DNA from: Plantago major
Taxonomy: Eukaryota; Streptophyta; Magnoliopsida; Lamiales; Plantaginaceae
NCBI GenBank assembly: GCA_026545765.1
Contig: CM048839.1
Span: 53,800,677 to 53,864,676 of the forward strand
Length of the DNA stretch: 64,000 nucleotides
Reading direction: 5' to 3'
Shown here in pieces: positions 9,855-22,719 of the stretch. The translations under genes and the position numbers were made by a program. The notes under the pieces are model-generated. The model did no database searches. It worked only from the letters and a program-made list of their open reading frames with translations, and had not been told where the DNA came from. Within the stretch, counting starts at the first letter, position 1. Every line of letters starts with the position of its first letter.

Positions 9855-11566
9855 TGAGCAGATTATAAGTTTTCTTACTTATTCTTGCATATGCGAATCA
9901 TGCTCAGATTCTGCCATGTAAACTCTTACGGTACATTTTAAGCGGGAAGGAGGGCATCGGTGTAGCCAAGTGTATAAGGTGTAGTTACTGGTGCACATAT
10001 TATGCGTTCTTATGAATGATTGAACATGTTTATACAAGTATTTCACATGTAGTCCAAGATGAGAAACAAAAAGCCAAAGTATATCATAGCACAACAACTA
10101 AACAACAGTTACAAGACTTGAGAATGGCTAGTGTACAGTATACAAATCGAAGGAAGGGTAACTTATTGGCAGTTCGAATTAATAGAAGTGATGGCAAAAA
10201 CATGCTGCAGCAAGGGAAAGGATAAATCACCACCTAAAGTTGAAATTTGGGTCATTCCTGGTGTAAGACTTGAGGGACTTTGATGTATGAATCGTCATAG
10301 GATGGGATCGAAGCTATGATAGCGTCCCTGAGAGACCAAAGTTCAGAAAACTTCTCAATCTAGAAACAACAGAATAAATTGGCCAATTGTCAAAAACATA
10401 CAAGTCGCACTCTGTTATCAAATATTTCAAGCACGACTTTGCGTAAGTTGTCACCTTCAGTATCTGTATGCCAAAAAGGAAACTTATCGTCAGGATTGAA
10501 TTAGATTACTTATCAATGCCACACTCTAGAGAACCTTGAATTGCAGCCTAAAAACATGCGTAATTACACAAAGTAGCAGCCCTCAAACTTAAGAGAAATA
10601 ATCCCCCAGTATAAGAATTATGCCCCAAATGCATAATTATTTCCAGAAAGATAATAAACTCAAATATTTATTGAAGTTCAGAATTAGAGTCCAAGAACCT
10701 GCTCTTATAGCTGGTTCAACACTCTGAAGGTCAACCGCATAATTAAACAAGCATTAATATGAAAATGTAAATGTAAAATGTAATAAACAGCTTTGCAAAT
10801 GTATTGTATAAACTTGCTTATAGTAGGGGAGAAAATGTAAAATGAAAGTATATTTATTCAACAGACTTGGTTCGGAAAAAATGATGCTTACAACACGTCA
10901 TAGAAATGGGCTCCTCTATCTGCTCAAAACGAAGTCCATTAAAATCAACCCTTGGAAAACTGGAACAAGGCATGGATTCTTAGAATTCTGAGCCTCCACT
11001 GTCCTTCAAATAAGACATTCTAATTTTGATATTGGTTTCCTTAGCAAGCAAAATTAAAGGATCAATAACAACTATGAAGAAAGTGATTGAAATATCAAAG
11101 GCATCCACAAAAGTTTCATCACAGTAATTACAAGAGATACTAACATCCAAACTATAACATTACAATCTGATAGAATTACTTTCAGATACTTCTAAATCAG
11201 GGACCTTGCTAAAACTGCTATTACAAAAGTCCTCATTGTCATATCTTCATGGATATAAGCTGCTGTCCTCACAGTAGATCATCCAGAAAAGCGGGCAATA
11301 CATGGGATTTAAAGACCCACACGCTTAGCGGAAAGAAGCCATAGCATTCCAAACATACTTGCATTCACTGACATCATTATGGCTAATACAAGTTGTGAGA
11401 GCACCTCTGCTTGTTCGGCCATAATCTGTTCATTTTCAATTATTCTTACTCGCCTTCAAAAAAAAAAAAACCACCTGAATTAAGACACCGTATATCAGTT
11501 CGATCATTAATACAAGTAGTTCCCAAATCAAAGACAAAGCACACTAACAATGATTAAGCATCTGTG

Positions 11567-13370
11567 TCATAAAGTGAGAAACCATATAGAATGAGATAAA
11601 TTGAAGAGTGAAAGATTACGATGACAACATAAATGGAAATTGGTGATACCTAATGAGTTAGGGTCAGTTGGCAGATGGATGAAAAATAACCCAGTAAAAT
11701 CAAATAATTCGTCGGTATTCATCATGTTTGCATTTTTCCGTTCCTCCAAAGTATCCATCTTGGTGCTCAATTGATTCTTTAAACCATTGAGCATCACAGT
11801 GTTTACCATTCAACACACCACACTTTCTTCAAGTTGATTTTCTGTGCAGCACAAACACCAAAGTTAATACCATTTCGCTTTTCAAAGCCACACAAATGTA
11901 TAAGGTTTCGATTGTTACCTGTAATCATAGGCCTAAGACCAGAATCCATATTCATTGACTTCTGATAATATATCCCTGACCAAAATAAAAAGGATAAATA
12001 TAATAAATATATAAAGCTAATAAATAGAGAAAGCCACTGCCAATAATGTGCAAAAGAAAATAAAGCTCAAAGGAAGAACCTTAAGTCCTTTAGCAATCGA
12101 GAAACCTCTCCAGACATCGCTCAATCAATTTTTATTCACCAAGTACTTGGTATCATATCCTTTCTCATTTTCATCCATGACAACTGCTGAGGAGTCCATG
12201 TTAGGAGACATGAGATCGGAGCATAAGCTTCAAGCAACTAGAATATTGCTGCGACAAATTCCCCTGAACCTTTGGTACGTCCATAGCTGAGGTCACGGCA
12301 GCAACTGAACTTTGAGGTTCAATAGTTCTTTTTACCTCGGAAGTCTAGCGGTATATATGAAAACAAAAATTAAGAAAGAAGAATAACAATAAAAGTGACA
12401 GATCATGTTGTATTAAATCCAAACATACGAGCTTAATAGGCCATAATTAAACAAACTAACAAACTGACAGATGTAATATAATACCTCAACTGTCAGCGCG
12501 AGCATAAGCAAGAACAGATGTCAGGCATTTCAGGTGCTTGAGTCCTTATCATCAACATAGCTTCCATCCCATGGTCCAGGACTCTTGAAACAAAATTGTG
12601 ATATGCTCAGACCTTCTTCTGGATGCTGAAACAATGATCGGTTCACAATGTTGGTAAACATATCGAAATGATCATATCCAATGCCCTAGGAGTAACAAGA
12701 TACTGTAATGTACCTGTTGGTTGCAACCATAGAACGTACGTAATCTCTCATCAGTTGGAGAAACCTGTTCACGAAACTTGGCAAAACCAATGTCGTGCAA
12801 TGTGAATACAACAGATGAAAGCTTGTCGACGTCATACATGATTTCAAGTAAATAAATAAATATTAAAAATAAAAAAATGGAAACATACACATCAGCAGAT
12901 CTTGAGTTTCTGATATTCCTGATTTTTACGATTCTCCTTCCATGATAATGACACGTTTGCGTGGCTAGTTCAAGGTGGTGAATCTGGTGGAAACAAGAGC
13001 GCCCTATATATATTGGATCATAAAAACAAGTTGTTAAGAAAAGAAAATAACGACTAAGAATCAAGCTAAACATGATTTGAAGAAAGCGATAACAATTATG
13101 CCATCATAACACGAACAACATAAGAATCAATCAGGACTAAACATGAAATCGATCTTGAGAACATATATATATACCCGTTGATATTAAGTCGAATAATTCG
13201 TTGGTAATCATCATGTTTGCATTTTTCGTTCCTCCGTGAATGGGATTATCATCTTGGTGCTCAATTGATTCCTTATAACTTTTGGCATCAGATAGAACAA
13301 CTTGATGCCCAGATAAGTGAATCATAAACGCCATTTCTATTTCTATGATCATCAAAAGAATGAGCAAATT
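11567..13370 (-). other. Unidentified minus-strand gene remnant (unit 1)
   Basis: This is the unit-1 copy of the gene described at 48220-51771. Visible pieces are 11809-11567 (CDAQ-less variant of the TDELFDF exon), a lysine-rich piece near 12250-12060, and 13367-13137 with FMIHLSGHQVVLSDAKSYKE. Only one of the repeated 5' exons remains because CACTA sequence replaces everything right of 13391, including the presumed first exon and promoter. I do not recognise the family. Confidence 0.35.
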
Positions 13371-13390
13371 GATTATAAGAAATCTGTAAG

Positions 13391-13730
13391 GAATCTATCC
13401 TTCGCTAAATAATGACGGATTTAGCGACGGATATATTGTTGACTTTTTAGAGTCGGATAAAAAAAGACGTTTTTTTTTCCTTTTTTTAAAAATCAAAATT
13501 TGCTCTATTTAGCGACGGATAATTATCCGTCACTAAATAGAGACGGATTTGGCGACGGATAGGCCATTTTTTCTTTTTTTTTAATTTTTAAATTATTTGG
13601 AAATTTAAAGACGGATAAATTATCCGTCTTTAAACTGTGACGGATTTTGTGATGGATTATGTTTTTCCGTCCCTAATCCCGTCACTATTTTATCCGTCTC
13701 TAAATATCCAGTTTATTAATTTTTTTTAAA
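13391..13730. repeat. CACTA left subterminal repeats (copy 1)
   Basis: Repeated GACGGAT/ATCCGTC words, often as TAGCGACGGAT, alternate with T/A-rich tracts. In En/Spm elements such arrays bind the element-encoded TNPA-type protein. Here the role is by analogy. Confidence 0.75.
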
Positions 13731-15104
13731 ATTTTGATGCCCGTTTTTCATATTTCACTTGTTTCACATATATAATGTCCGATAATAAATTCAGAATAAT
13801 TAAATTGTTTTAATTAAACAGAAATCATTCGACAAAATACAAATTATTCGTATTGAAATGAAATATTCGTACATAGTTTAAAATAAGAAGTCAGAAAAAC
13901 ATAAGTCCAAATCTAACTACTCGGGCGGCGGTGGATGTAGCCTGTCCATGATAGCCTGCATCTGCTACTGAAGACGCTGGGTTTCCTCCTGTTGTCTAGC
14001 TAGCCGCTCTTCCATCTGTGCATGTGCATGTGCCTCCAGTGCATGTGCTTGTGCCTCAAGATCTCGTGGATCGCACTAACTCGAGACCTCGCCTCGTGTG
14101 AAAAATGAATTTCTAGATTGTCGATGTCGAGTAGTTAGAATAGCCACCAAAGGGTCAAACTCCCCAATCCATATACTCGCCTTTGTTGTCCATCAGGTTG
14201 ACGGCTAAGAAGATGTTGTTTTGTTCTTCAATTGTTAGCTCCCACCCTCATCATGATCCTACTCTACCTCACCAAATCGTAAGTGCATATATTATGAGTT
14301 ATATTTTTTTCAAAATAACTTGTACTACACAAATATGAACTTTAACAAAAAATAATGTACCGCAATAGTCTCACTTCATTAACCCATGTGTCGTTCCTCA
14401 GCTTGGAAAGAGAGCTAATCCCCAGCCGACACCTGAAGAACATATATATGCAAACATTTAGCTAGCAACTCATTAAAGGTGTAGAAATTAAACACAAAAC
14501 ACACGTACGAATAAACTGACAAATTAGATGTACACTTACCGATTTAACGTAATCCGTAACAACAGCTCACGACCCATAGTGGTGCCTGGCCACCCCGGTA
14601 CCATCAGACGGCTCAGTCAGCCGGTTCTCTCTGTTCTAGTCTGCAATCTGCTTTACATCAGCATGCTGCCAGTAGGCCTCCCAAAGCACCCACTCCTCCG
14701 GTCCACACCATAGAGGCTTACCGCCTCTTTCGTACAATCTTTTACCACTTCTCGCCCCCTGACCCCGGCATCTCCCTCTTGCCTCTGATGATCTCACTGA
14801 GTTTATTGCTAGCCTCTGGAGGCTATAACCTGTTATCAATGTATAAGATACAAGAAACGAATATTCATTAGTATAGTACAACAATGATGTGACATAAATT
14901 ATCTTAAGTTATGTTCTATATATACAAATGCATAATACTTACTTCGATCTACCATTCAAGAACAACACAAGCGTCCCATTCCACGTAGCTCCGTCCACAA
15001 GCTCGGTGTAGGGACAATCGTCATCTGGTAAGTTAGCCCAGACCGTAGTCAAGCCCTTGCTCGAACTCGGTGGGGTCTCAGGAACCGCAAACCGGCTGCT
15101 ATGA

Positions 15105-16573
15105 TGTTGGTCCAGATAACGGCAAAGTAAAAGACTAGAAGGGGAGGGTGAATAGTCTTTTAAAACTTTTGTCGATAAAATAGTTTCTCAGAAAGTCAAG
15201 TTACTTTCTGATACTTATAATCAGAATAGCGGAAGTCTTTCTGATAAGTGCACGTGCTCAGCAAGCTAGTAAAGTGTGTAAATTACTTTGCGAGTAAGTA
15301 AAGGCAAAAAGTAAGTACAGAAAATAAATAACGCAGTATCTTTATAGTGGTATCTGAAGGTGGCGTAATCCTTCAACTAATCCACTTCGACCTTTCTTAG
15401 ACCTAGAATCCACTAAGACAGATAATTGAGTTCACCTTATAAATATCTTCTCTCGATTCCTAAATACACTAGGTTCCCAACCAAGTGTCCCCCCTGAGTT
15501 CTTCCCCGGCTTTCCCAGCCAAGTACTTCCTCTACTCAGAACCTTTAACCTTGGAGTTATTCTTTAGTTTCCCAAACTAAGTACTTCTTCTACTCCACGC
15601 CTTTTTCTGGTGTTGGTTAAGAAGAGTTTATTAGATTGGTAGATTAATAACTTCCACAGTTATGTAATACTACCTTCTAGAACAAGAGTCACTTAACACA
15701 CTTAGACAGTGTGTGGTGATATGTTCTTTTTTTACCCAAGTCTATGTTCTTTGTTAGGAGAATGAATATCTTAGCAAATCGCAACAGTGCTTGAATTCAA
15801 CTCCTTCACAACAAACATAGCTTGTTGGATCAGGACACTTAGAACTTTCGTGCTACTTAGAATCAAGAGCTTGGTCACAACTGTAAGCTTTGAGTAAGTA
15901 GAGAAGTCTTGTATGCTTGAGTGTAAGATAAGAAATTCAGTCGTTCAAGTGTGTGTTTTCAAGCATTCTAAGTGGTGATATTTATAATTGAAAATCAAGC
16001 CGTTTGAATTACTATCCGTTAGGCTATTGAGATTCAAATTACAAACAATCCGTTGATAGTACTGCAGAACTTTTGTCTCTTTGTTCAGAGATAAAGCTTT
16101 TGCTCAGCGAGTTCTGCAATGGCATTAAATGCATTGAACTATCTTTTGTCCTGTTGTGCCAACGGAACTATGCATGCTTTCTGAGGCTGTGCATGTCGCT
16201 ATCAGAAACTCCCAGCCTTTCAGAAACTAAGGAAAACATCGTTTCTCCCAGAAACCTTGTTTTCATTTTCACTAAGTTATCTTTTGCATATGGTTTCTGA
16301 GGCACAATTCCTTAGTCTTTGGTAATCTTGTGCAGTCTTCATATCTTCAGATAGTTGAGCTCTTTCTACTGGATGCCTTCTTCATGGTCTTCTTCATGGA
16401 TATAAAATTACATTCAAAGACCAAACATCCTATACAAGATTTACTAGGCTAATCATACTAAGTATACTTCCTCTTTTACAATGTTCAAGTGAACTAAGAG
16501 TACTAGATACATTTCTGAACTAAGGTAAGTCAATATGGTGTACTGATCAAAACTAAACAAATATTTTCTAACA
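15105..16573 (-). mobile_element. Solo LTR, 1469 bp, TSD TATGA
   Basis: It is bounded by TGTTGGTCCAG at 15105 and TTTTCTAACA at 16573. The direct repeat TATGA lies at 15100-15104 and 16574-16578. It is the same family as the 3' LTR at 5784-7493, in opposite orientation, with the matching TATA box (15979-15986) and two of the 52-bp tandem units. CACTA copy 3 reads CTGCTATGACTATCGTGAC at 54565-54583, which is the uninterrupted target. No internal sequence is present, so it arose by LTR-LTR recombination. Confidence 0.95.
15189..15210 (-). promoter_or_regulatory. Dyad CAGAAAGT-N6-ACTTTCTG in the solo LTR
   Basis: Perfect 8-bp arms around 6 nt, at the place homologous to CAGATATC-N6-GATATCTG (7383-7404) in the other LTR. 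Confidence 0.6.
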
Positions 16574-16918
16574 TATGACTATCATGACCCTCCTACTCCT
16601 CTGACTCTGACCCTCCTGCTCGACTAACCTCCGACTGGCTACCAACAGGCAACCTACTGCATGGGGGAGGACGGTAGGTGGGTTTCCTTTGTCGCGGCAT
16701 CTGCAAAAACATGCAACAAATACAGGAAAAATGTGTTAGTATACAACTACATGTAAAACATATATACATTTGACTCATAGTAAATAAAAAATACTTGGTA
16801 TTATTAACAACTAACAAGTTATATACATAATCTACCCTACACACATTCTTACTCATAATAAATCACAAAGACTTGGTATTATCAACAACTAACTATATAT
16901 ATACAAAATCTACCCTAC

Positions 16919-19700
16919 TCAAATACCTTCGACGGCCTCTTCTATGGTTAAGTCTACATACTGGTCCAACTCGTGCAGCTATATGAACTCATCAGGAACC
17001 AGTACAGGAGTTTTTGTTTGTTCATCAACAACCTCTTCTTGGTACGAGTTGGTAATTGAGTCGTCTTTCTCAACGTACTCCAGTTTGGAGCGGGCATGTA
17101 TAGGTATCACAACTAACTAGTCCGCCTTATCGCGTTTCTTGCTTGTATATTCAAGAAACACCACTTGGCGTACTTGAGTCGGCAAGATAAATGGTTTGTA
17201 CTTAGTACGGTACCTCCTCCTATGGTTTATGTCAACCATTTCATACTGCTCATTCTTTTTCGTACCAAGTGGAGTAGGATCATACCAGTTAACATCAAAT
17301 AGAAAGGTTATTTTCAAGGACAAACCAGGATATTCAAGGCACACTATTTGCTTCAGCTTCCCGTAGAAATCATACAAATCAACTGCTTCTAAATCTTGCC
17401 CCCCCCTTGACACACACCCCATAATTTCTTGTAGCCATGGCCGTGTTAGAGTCAATCGTGTGGAACCTAAGGCCATTGACTATGTAAGATGAGAATGTGA
17501 AGACCTTTCCGTATGGTCCCTCTGCTAGAGCTATTAAGTAAGGACATGTGACGTTGTTGGCAGGATCTCGGACATACTCCTTGAACCAATCTAGAAATTC
17601 TGGTTCCAACTTCTCTTCAAGGTATCCTTCAATGGTATCATCTGCCATCGTTGGATTCTTCTTTTGGCAACGCTCTTTGAAAACGTTGTGGACATGATGA
17701 TATGATTAAATACTAGTAAGGATTATAGTGAGAAGTTCAATTTTAGCTGCTTTTAATAAGAAAGGTACTCACCCAGCAAATATCACCATATATTTGTCAA
17801 CATCAGCACAATTCGTGAGGACATAATATTGAACTGCCTTCAGCTCCTTGTCCCTCAGCCATTCTTTCTTAGCTTGTCCCATAGATCTCCCTGAGACCCT
17901 AAACATTGAAATGGCAACGTTATCATCCTGTTGAACTTCGAATGTGTCTGCGTTTCGAGACGGCCTAGATGCCTTTGTCGGGATGTGGTCCTCAAAGTAA
18001 TAGGAGCAGAAGGTTGCAGTTTCCTGTCGAACGTACGCATTGGCAATCGATCCTTCAGGTCTACCTTTGTTCTTGACATATTTCTTCAATTTCCCTAAGT
18101 ACCTGTAATACATATTCAGGTAAGAAAGTGTAGCTAGGGAAAATTCAAACATTTTAAGTACATGATTGCAATTATTTCACACCTCTCGAATGGATACATC
18201 CATTGATACTGAACCGGTCCAGCAAGCCTCGCTTCATGTGGAAGGTGAACCGGCAAGTGCTCCATAGAATCAAAGAATCTCGGTGGAAAGATACGCTCGA
18301 GCTTAGAATCAATGGTATGTTGCTTTCAAGATTTGCTAACACTTGATTGTAAACAACCCTTGTGCATAAATTCTTGAAAAATAAGCTCAGCTCGGTGAGA
18401 GCGACCCAAACAGGTTTAGGTAGCAGTTCTCAAAATGCAACCGGGATAAGTCTTTCCATGAACACATGACAGTCATGGCTCTTTATCCCAAACATCTTTG
18501 TCTTCCTCAAATCCACACACTGCTCCAATTTTGAGGCGTAATTGTCAGGGAACTTCAATGCCTTCACCCAATCCTTCATGCACTCACCGGGGGGCAGGTT
18601 GTACGGTGTGAGCATCACTGGCCAACAAGAGTACTTCCGTTCACTTCCAAACGGGTTAAAACCATCCATACAGAGCCCCAATCGTACACTTCTAGACTCG
18701 GCTGCAAACTCCGGATATGTCTTGTCAAACTCTTTCCATGCCGGTGAGTCTGATGGATGCTCCATTCTACCCTCTGCATCTTCCGGGATTACTCTCTCCT
18801 TGTGCCACCGCATTTTATCGGCATAAGCACTTGAAGCGTACAACCTCTTTAAACGAGGTGCTAGAGGGAAGTACCACATTTTCTTATGAGGGAGATTTTT
18901 CTTCTGGCGTTTCTTTGAAGCCCCCTCCTTGTAACGCTTGTAGCGGTCCTTACCACAGAACTTGCACTTCAGTAGATCTACATCCTCCCCCAATAGATTA
19001 TGCACATATCCGGACAACAGTCTATGGTTACCATAGACAACCACAACCCCCGCATCTTTTTCTTCGCTTGGTAAAGTTTGTGGGTACTAGGTTTGGTTCA
19101 GGGCAAAACTCCAATAATAGTTGTACGGTGTTATTGAAGCTCACTTTAGATTGGCCACCCTCGGCCTTACAACTCATTAGCCGAGACAACAAAGAAAACT
19201 CGGTGTGCTTCTCACACCCCGGCCAAATCGGCTTCTTCGCTAATTCCAACAAGTCCAAGAATGCCTGATCCTCAGGATTCGGTGGCTCCTCCACATCACC
19301 CTCGGTTTCAGTGGTACTAGTGTCCATAAACTCTGGGCTGGCAACATTAAAGACCATTTCTTTGACCCAGTCATGAAAAGCATCAGATTTAGATGTACTT
19401 TGAGTTGCTCATTTTTTCTCTTCCTTCCACACTACCTAAATTGCTCATATGACATGAACGGTGTTGCTTCCTCACCATATGATTCCATACCTCATACTGA
19501 GGCACGAATCCATTACGTTTCAAGTGCTCGAGTACCGTTATAGGAGATATTGCTTGTTTCTGCATTTGTTCAATTTGGAAGGGCACTTTAATAACCCCTG
19601 CTTACACAAGCCGTTTGTGTAAGAGCAAATGCGATGAAGGCGTCAACCCCTTCCACAAAAATAGATTGAACTCTGCCTTTAACAGTACGACAGTACATCC
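16919..19700 (-). pseudogene. TNP2-type CACTA transposase, internally deleted (copy 1)
   Basis: The minus strand, N to C, reads as follows: a transposase-associated-like region (TVLEHLKRNGFVPQYEVWNH, about 19550-19480); a Cys-containing segment (CKFCGKDRYKRYKE); the Transposase_21 start (LGLCMDGFNPFGSERKYSCW, MLTPYNLPPGECM); then an abrupt join to KDWVKALKFPDNYASK and GIKSHDCHVFMERLIPVAF; the DUF4218-like part (LERIFP..., SMEHLPVHLPHEARLAGPVQ; 18360-18180); and a DUF4216-like C-terminus (17650-16919). The join at about 18573 removes the central catalytic portion that copy 3 partly keeps. Introns are suggested near 17660-17770. The family cuts and pastes CACTA elements. This copy cannot. Confidence 0.85.
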
Positions 19701-20452
19701 ATGAACGATCGGAATTCAATAGTCTGATTAACACGTCTGAATTTATTAGATTTATAACTATACGCATTACGTATTGAATTTCAACTCAATTCCAATTCCT
19801 GGCTATAATTGCATTGTTAATTATAATACATTCAAATTTCATGAATTACATGCATTTTACGTTTAAAGTTTTTTTTTTTATAAATTTCAAATTTCCATTA
19901 CAATTACGAATTATAAATTAAAACAGTAGTAATTATTTCTAAGTTAATACGAGTCAATTATACTACAACCACCAAAATCACTAAATCTAAATGGTGTCCA
20001 AAAACTCATCCAAATCTCACTAATCCTACTACAAACATCAATTAAATACCATACATATTTACAAACATCCTAATGTGATACTAACAAATCAATTTCATTA
20101 TAAATCAATCAATTGCACAACCTCAAGCTTAACCCACTACTTAATATAAGCTCAACTAGCTAGTAGATGAGTCTAAAAACATACAATTGCTCGAAATTAG
20201 CAGAAATTCCAAATTTAGAAAAGTAAGGGTTTTAGATTAATATCTTCAATTACGGGAAAAATAGCCGAAGAAGGATAAAATTGAAGGGCCACCCGAGTTC
20301 CTTGTTGAACGAGCTTCGAAAAAAGTCCAAGATTGGTCGGAATGGTCGAGTTTTGATCGGAGTTGGATTTGAGCGAAAATGGGGAAGAAGAAGAAGAGAA
20401 AAGAAGCAGAATTTTTTTGGGGAAAAAGAAGGGCGATCTGCCCGTTTTTAAT

Positions 20453-20842
20453 ACCAGTTAACGACGGATGGGCTATCCGTCGCTAAATAGCGACGGATAG
20501 CCCATCCGTCGTTAGTTTATTTAATTTTCTTTTTAAATTGTTTTTTTAGCGACGGATAATCTATCCGTCGTTAAATTACTTCATTTTAAAAAAAATCAAT
20601 AGTCAACAAAACATAGCGACGGATAGATTATCCGTCGCTATTTAGAGACGGATTATTCTATCCGTCTCTAAATAGTGAAGGATTCTATCCGTCGCTAAAT
20701 AGCGACATACACAACGATGGAATAGCGACGGATAGAGCAAAACGCTCTATCCGTCGCTAAAGTTTACTAATTGGTCTCTAAATAGCGACGGATTCGAATC
20801 CGTCGCCCCGTTCCGTCGCTAAATAGCAGAATTCTTGTAGTG
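20453..20842. repeat. CACTA right subterminal repeats and terminal inverted repeat (copy 1)
   Basis: Long palindromic runs of GACGGAT/ATCCGTC (for example TAGCGACGGATAGCCCATCC) end in the terminal CTTGTAGTG at 20842. This is the transposase-gene (5') end of the element. Confidence 0.85.
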
Positions 20843-21030
20843 TCGAGTAGTAAATCTTATTTAATCTAATACAGTATGATATTAAATCATGTTTATTATG
20901 TTCTCAATTTTTTTTTAAAATATGAACGCAAGTGATTACTATTTTCATGTGAAATTTAAAATTCAAGAGGGAGAGAATATGAAACAGAACTACAGTAAAA
21001 ATTCAAAACCATTTTAAACTAAGCGCCAAA
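20843..21030. other. Upstream flank of the unit-2 F-box gene
   Basis: AT-rich sequence between the CACTA end and the F-box remnant. No gene or clear promoter motif was identified. Confidence 0.4.
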
Positions 21031-21032
21031 AC

Positions 21033-22719
21033 CATTATGGACAGTTCTATTCCAATATCCCCCGGATCATCCTTGGCTATTTCTCCATTCTCTCAACGAA
21101 TTTGTTCGCACAAGTTCTGCAGAACCTGCTAAAATTTTCGATATTTTACGAACTCCTGAAGGAGCCACTGGTTTAGAAATCTTAGGTTCATGTAATGAAT
21201 TGATTCTGTGCTCTTGCCATTTGTATACAGGGATAGAATTTTTGACAGATTCTATCTAGTTTGCAATCCCACAACCCAGAATTATCATATCATACCCATA
21301 CCTGAATTATTTGGTATGCATCCTTCACGGTCATCGAAGTTCATTTTTGTGTTTTAAATTAGCAATTTAGCAGCATACTTGAGCTTGTGTATATGGTCTG
21401 GGTGGTGTTAAATCGAGATAAACTTATTTTATATTGAGATCAATCGCGTTTATATTAAGTAAGATTGATCTTGATTTAAAACTACGTATAATTTATTGAT
21501 CAAATGGTTTTTTTTTCTCACACTTTGTTCTGTGTGATATAGGTACTGGTAAACGCATTGTTGGAGAGCATTTGGCATACGATCCATGTAAATTGTCGCC
21601 TTACTTTAGAATCATATTAGTCACGAGGGAAAAGGCACCAGCTGGAGATAATATGGTTGGAATTGGATTTCAGATCTACTGCCAAGAAAAATGTTATTGG
21701 TATAGTTGCTTTCGGTATTATGAGATCCCTAGGAATGTATTGTTTGAGAATGGGGTGTATTGGAACGGCAACATTCACTATATTAATGAAGAATTGGGAA
21801 AGAAATCTTACTATTTTGTGATTGCGGATGAGAAGTTGAAGACTCTCTGCATGTTCTGCTGCCTTCTCTTCCAGAGGGTACTGATCAAGATGTAAACAAA
21901 CCGCAAAGGTATTGTTGTATCTTTTGTAATTTCAGACCTGAGCACGATTTGTCTTTGCCATGTTAGTTATATTGTTCGCTAGTAAAGATGTTAGATGGCT
22001 TTGTTTAGGGAGATTCTGGTTAGTTAGTTTATTTCGATGGAGGTGTTTACCGAATTAAGCTAGATTAGTTATTTTTCAGTAGTTATAGTTGGTGTAGATC
22101 TTCAAATCAGTCAATAGCTTAGGATTATCTAACATGTTTATTTCAAACATCGAATAACCTGATATAGGTTTTAAGACTAACAGTTACATACTTACATTTG
22201 ATGTGTTTGTTGTACTATTGGCAACAAGTTACACTTACGACTTCATAGTTCATAGGTGGTTGTGTTTTGAATGTCGATTTGAATTTGGCGTATTTGACTT
22301 GATTCAACAGGCGCTTTGCACAGTCTGGAGGTCATTTGTATTTGCTGGATTGGCGAAGGAACATGAATCCGTCATTTATCATATATGATGTGATGGAAGA
22401 CTATGCCAATTGGAATCCCTTGTATCGGATTCATACCGAAGAAATCCAGTCTGCATTGAGGGAGGCGGGACATAACAATGTGACGTACGGGGCAATTTCT
22501 GCCGTTCCATTAGGCATTGTAAGCACCAACAGTGATGATTTGTTTGAGATAGTCTGTAGAGTATCCAATGGTGTTGTGAGTTATGATCCTAGGAAACGGG
22601 CTGCAAAACAGCTCCTGCATTTGGAAGAAAGCAGTGCAACAAGAATTGCTGGTGGAACAGGGTTCACCAGCTGGCTTAATTTTGTTCAGTTAAGTGAAAC
22701 TCTTGCACCAGTTGATTAA
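21033..22719 (+). pseudogene. F-box protein gene (F-box-associated domain), unit 2
   Basis: Pieces in order: an N-terminal remnant (ATG at 21038, or NEFVRTSSAEPAKIFDILRT near 21100 in another frame); LGSCNELILCSCHLYTGIEF (21180); VCNPTTQNYHIIPIPELFG after a frameshift (21265); a probable intron or insert (about 21340-21541); YDPCKLSPYFRIILVTREKA through VYWNGNIHYINEE (21572-21840); a frameshift before LPSLPEGTDQDVNKPQ; an intron (21909-22311, GT...CAG); and the last exon RFAQSGGHLYLLDWRRN to LAPVD (22312-22719). This is the layout of plant F-box proteins of the At5g07610 kind, substrate receptors of SCF ubiquitin ligases. At least two frameshifts make it a pseudogene, although the last exon is intact. 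Confidence 0.7.

Larger units (their letters stand above)
9450..13390 (+). repeat. Segmental duplication, unit 1
   Basis: This segment is nearly identical in sequence and order to 22329-26431 (unit 2) and, in part, to 33485-34792 plus 47597-50345 (unit 3). It starts at the copia junction inside an F-box exon and ends abruptly at the CACTA sequence at about 13391. Units 2 and 3 continue there for about 2.3 kb more. Relative to unit 2 it has a 182-bp deletion at 9748/9749. Between 9858 and 11560 I see only non-coding-like sequence: short ORFs in opposite strands at 9879-10225 are conserved only because the DNA is duplicated. Confidence 0.85.
13918..16700 (-). pseudogene. CACTA second gene (TNPA / Ptta-like protein), split by a solo LTR
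   Basis: The start codon is at 16700 (MPRQRKPTYRPPPCSRLPVG). Exon 1 runs to the LTR at 16578, then resumes at 15099 (TTVWANLPDDDCPYTELVDG, then ATWNGTLVLFLNGRSK) to a GT donor at about 14943. Later exons include KSVSAGD-like text near 14400-14550, a KGxxYxxG stretch near 14200, and a coiled-coil C-terminus (HAQMEERLARQQEETQRLQ, one internal stop) ending PPPPE at 13918. The order matches plant Ptta/En/Spm proteins, which bind subterminal repeats. The solo LTR, stops and missing exon pieces make it a pseudogene. Confidence 0.7.
13391..20842 (-). mobile_element. CACTA (En/Spm) transposon, copy 1, left end lost
   Basis: The right end ends CTTGTAGTG at 20842, the reverse complement of a CACTACAAG terminus. 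Both flanks of the body carry dense subterminal repeats (GACGGAT / ATCCGTC). Coding sequence is on the minus strand: TNP2-type transposase (19700-16919) then a second gene (16700-13918). The left terminus seen in copies 2 and 3 (CACTACAAAAAAACAGCCG) is missing, and the element starts inside subterminal repeats at 13391. A solo LTR (15105-16573) is inserted in the second gene. Bases 19700-20450 hold the transposase upstream region. No gene is seen there. Confidence 0.9.

Noticed and set aside
9879..10225. ORFs on both strands conserved in three places (also 22938-23284 and 33679-34034)
   Set aside because: They are conserved because the DNA is duplicated. Both strands are equally open and no family, start context or splice pattern supports a gene.
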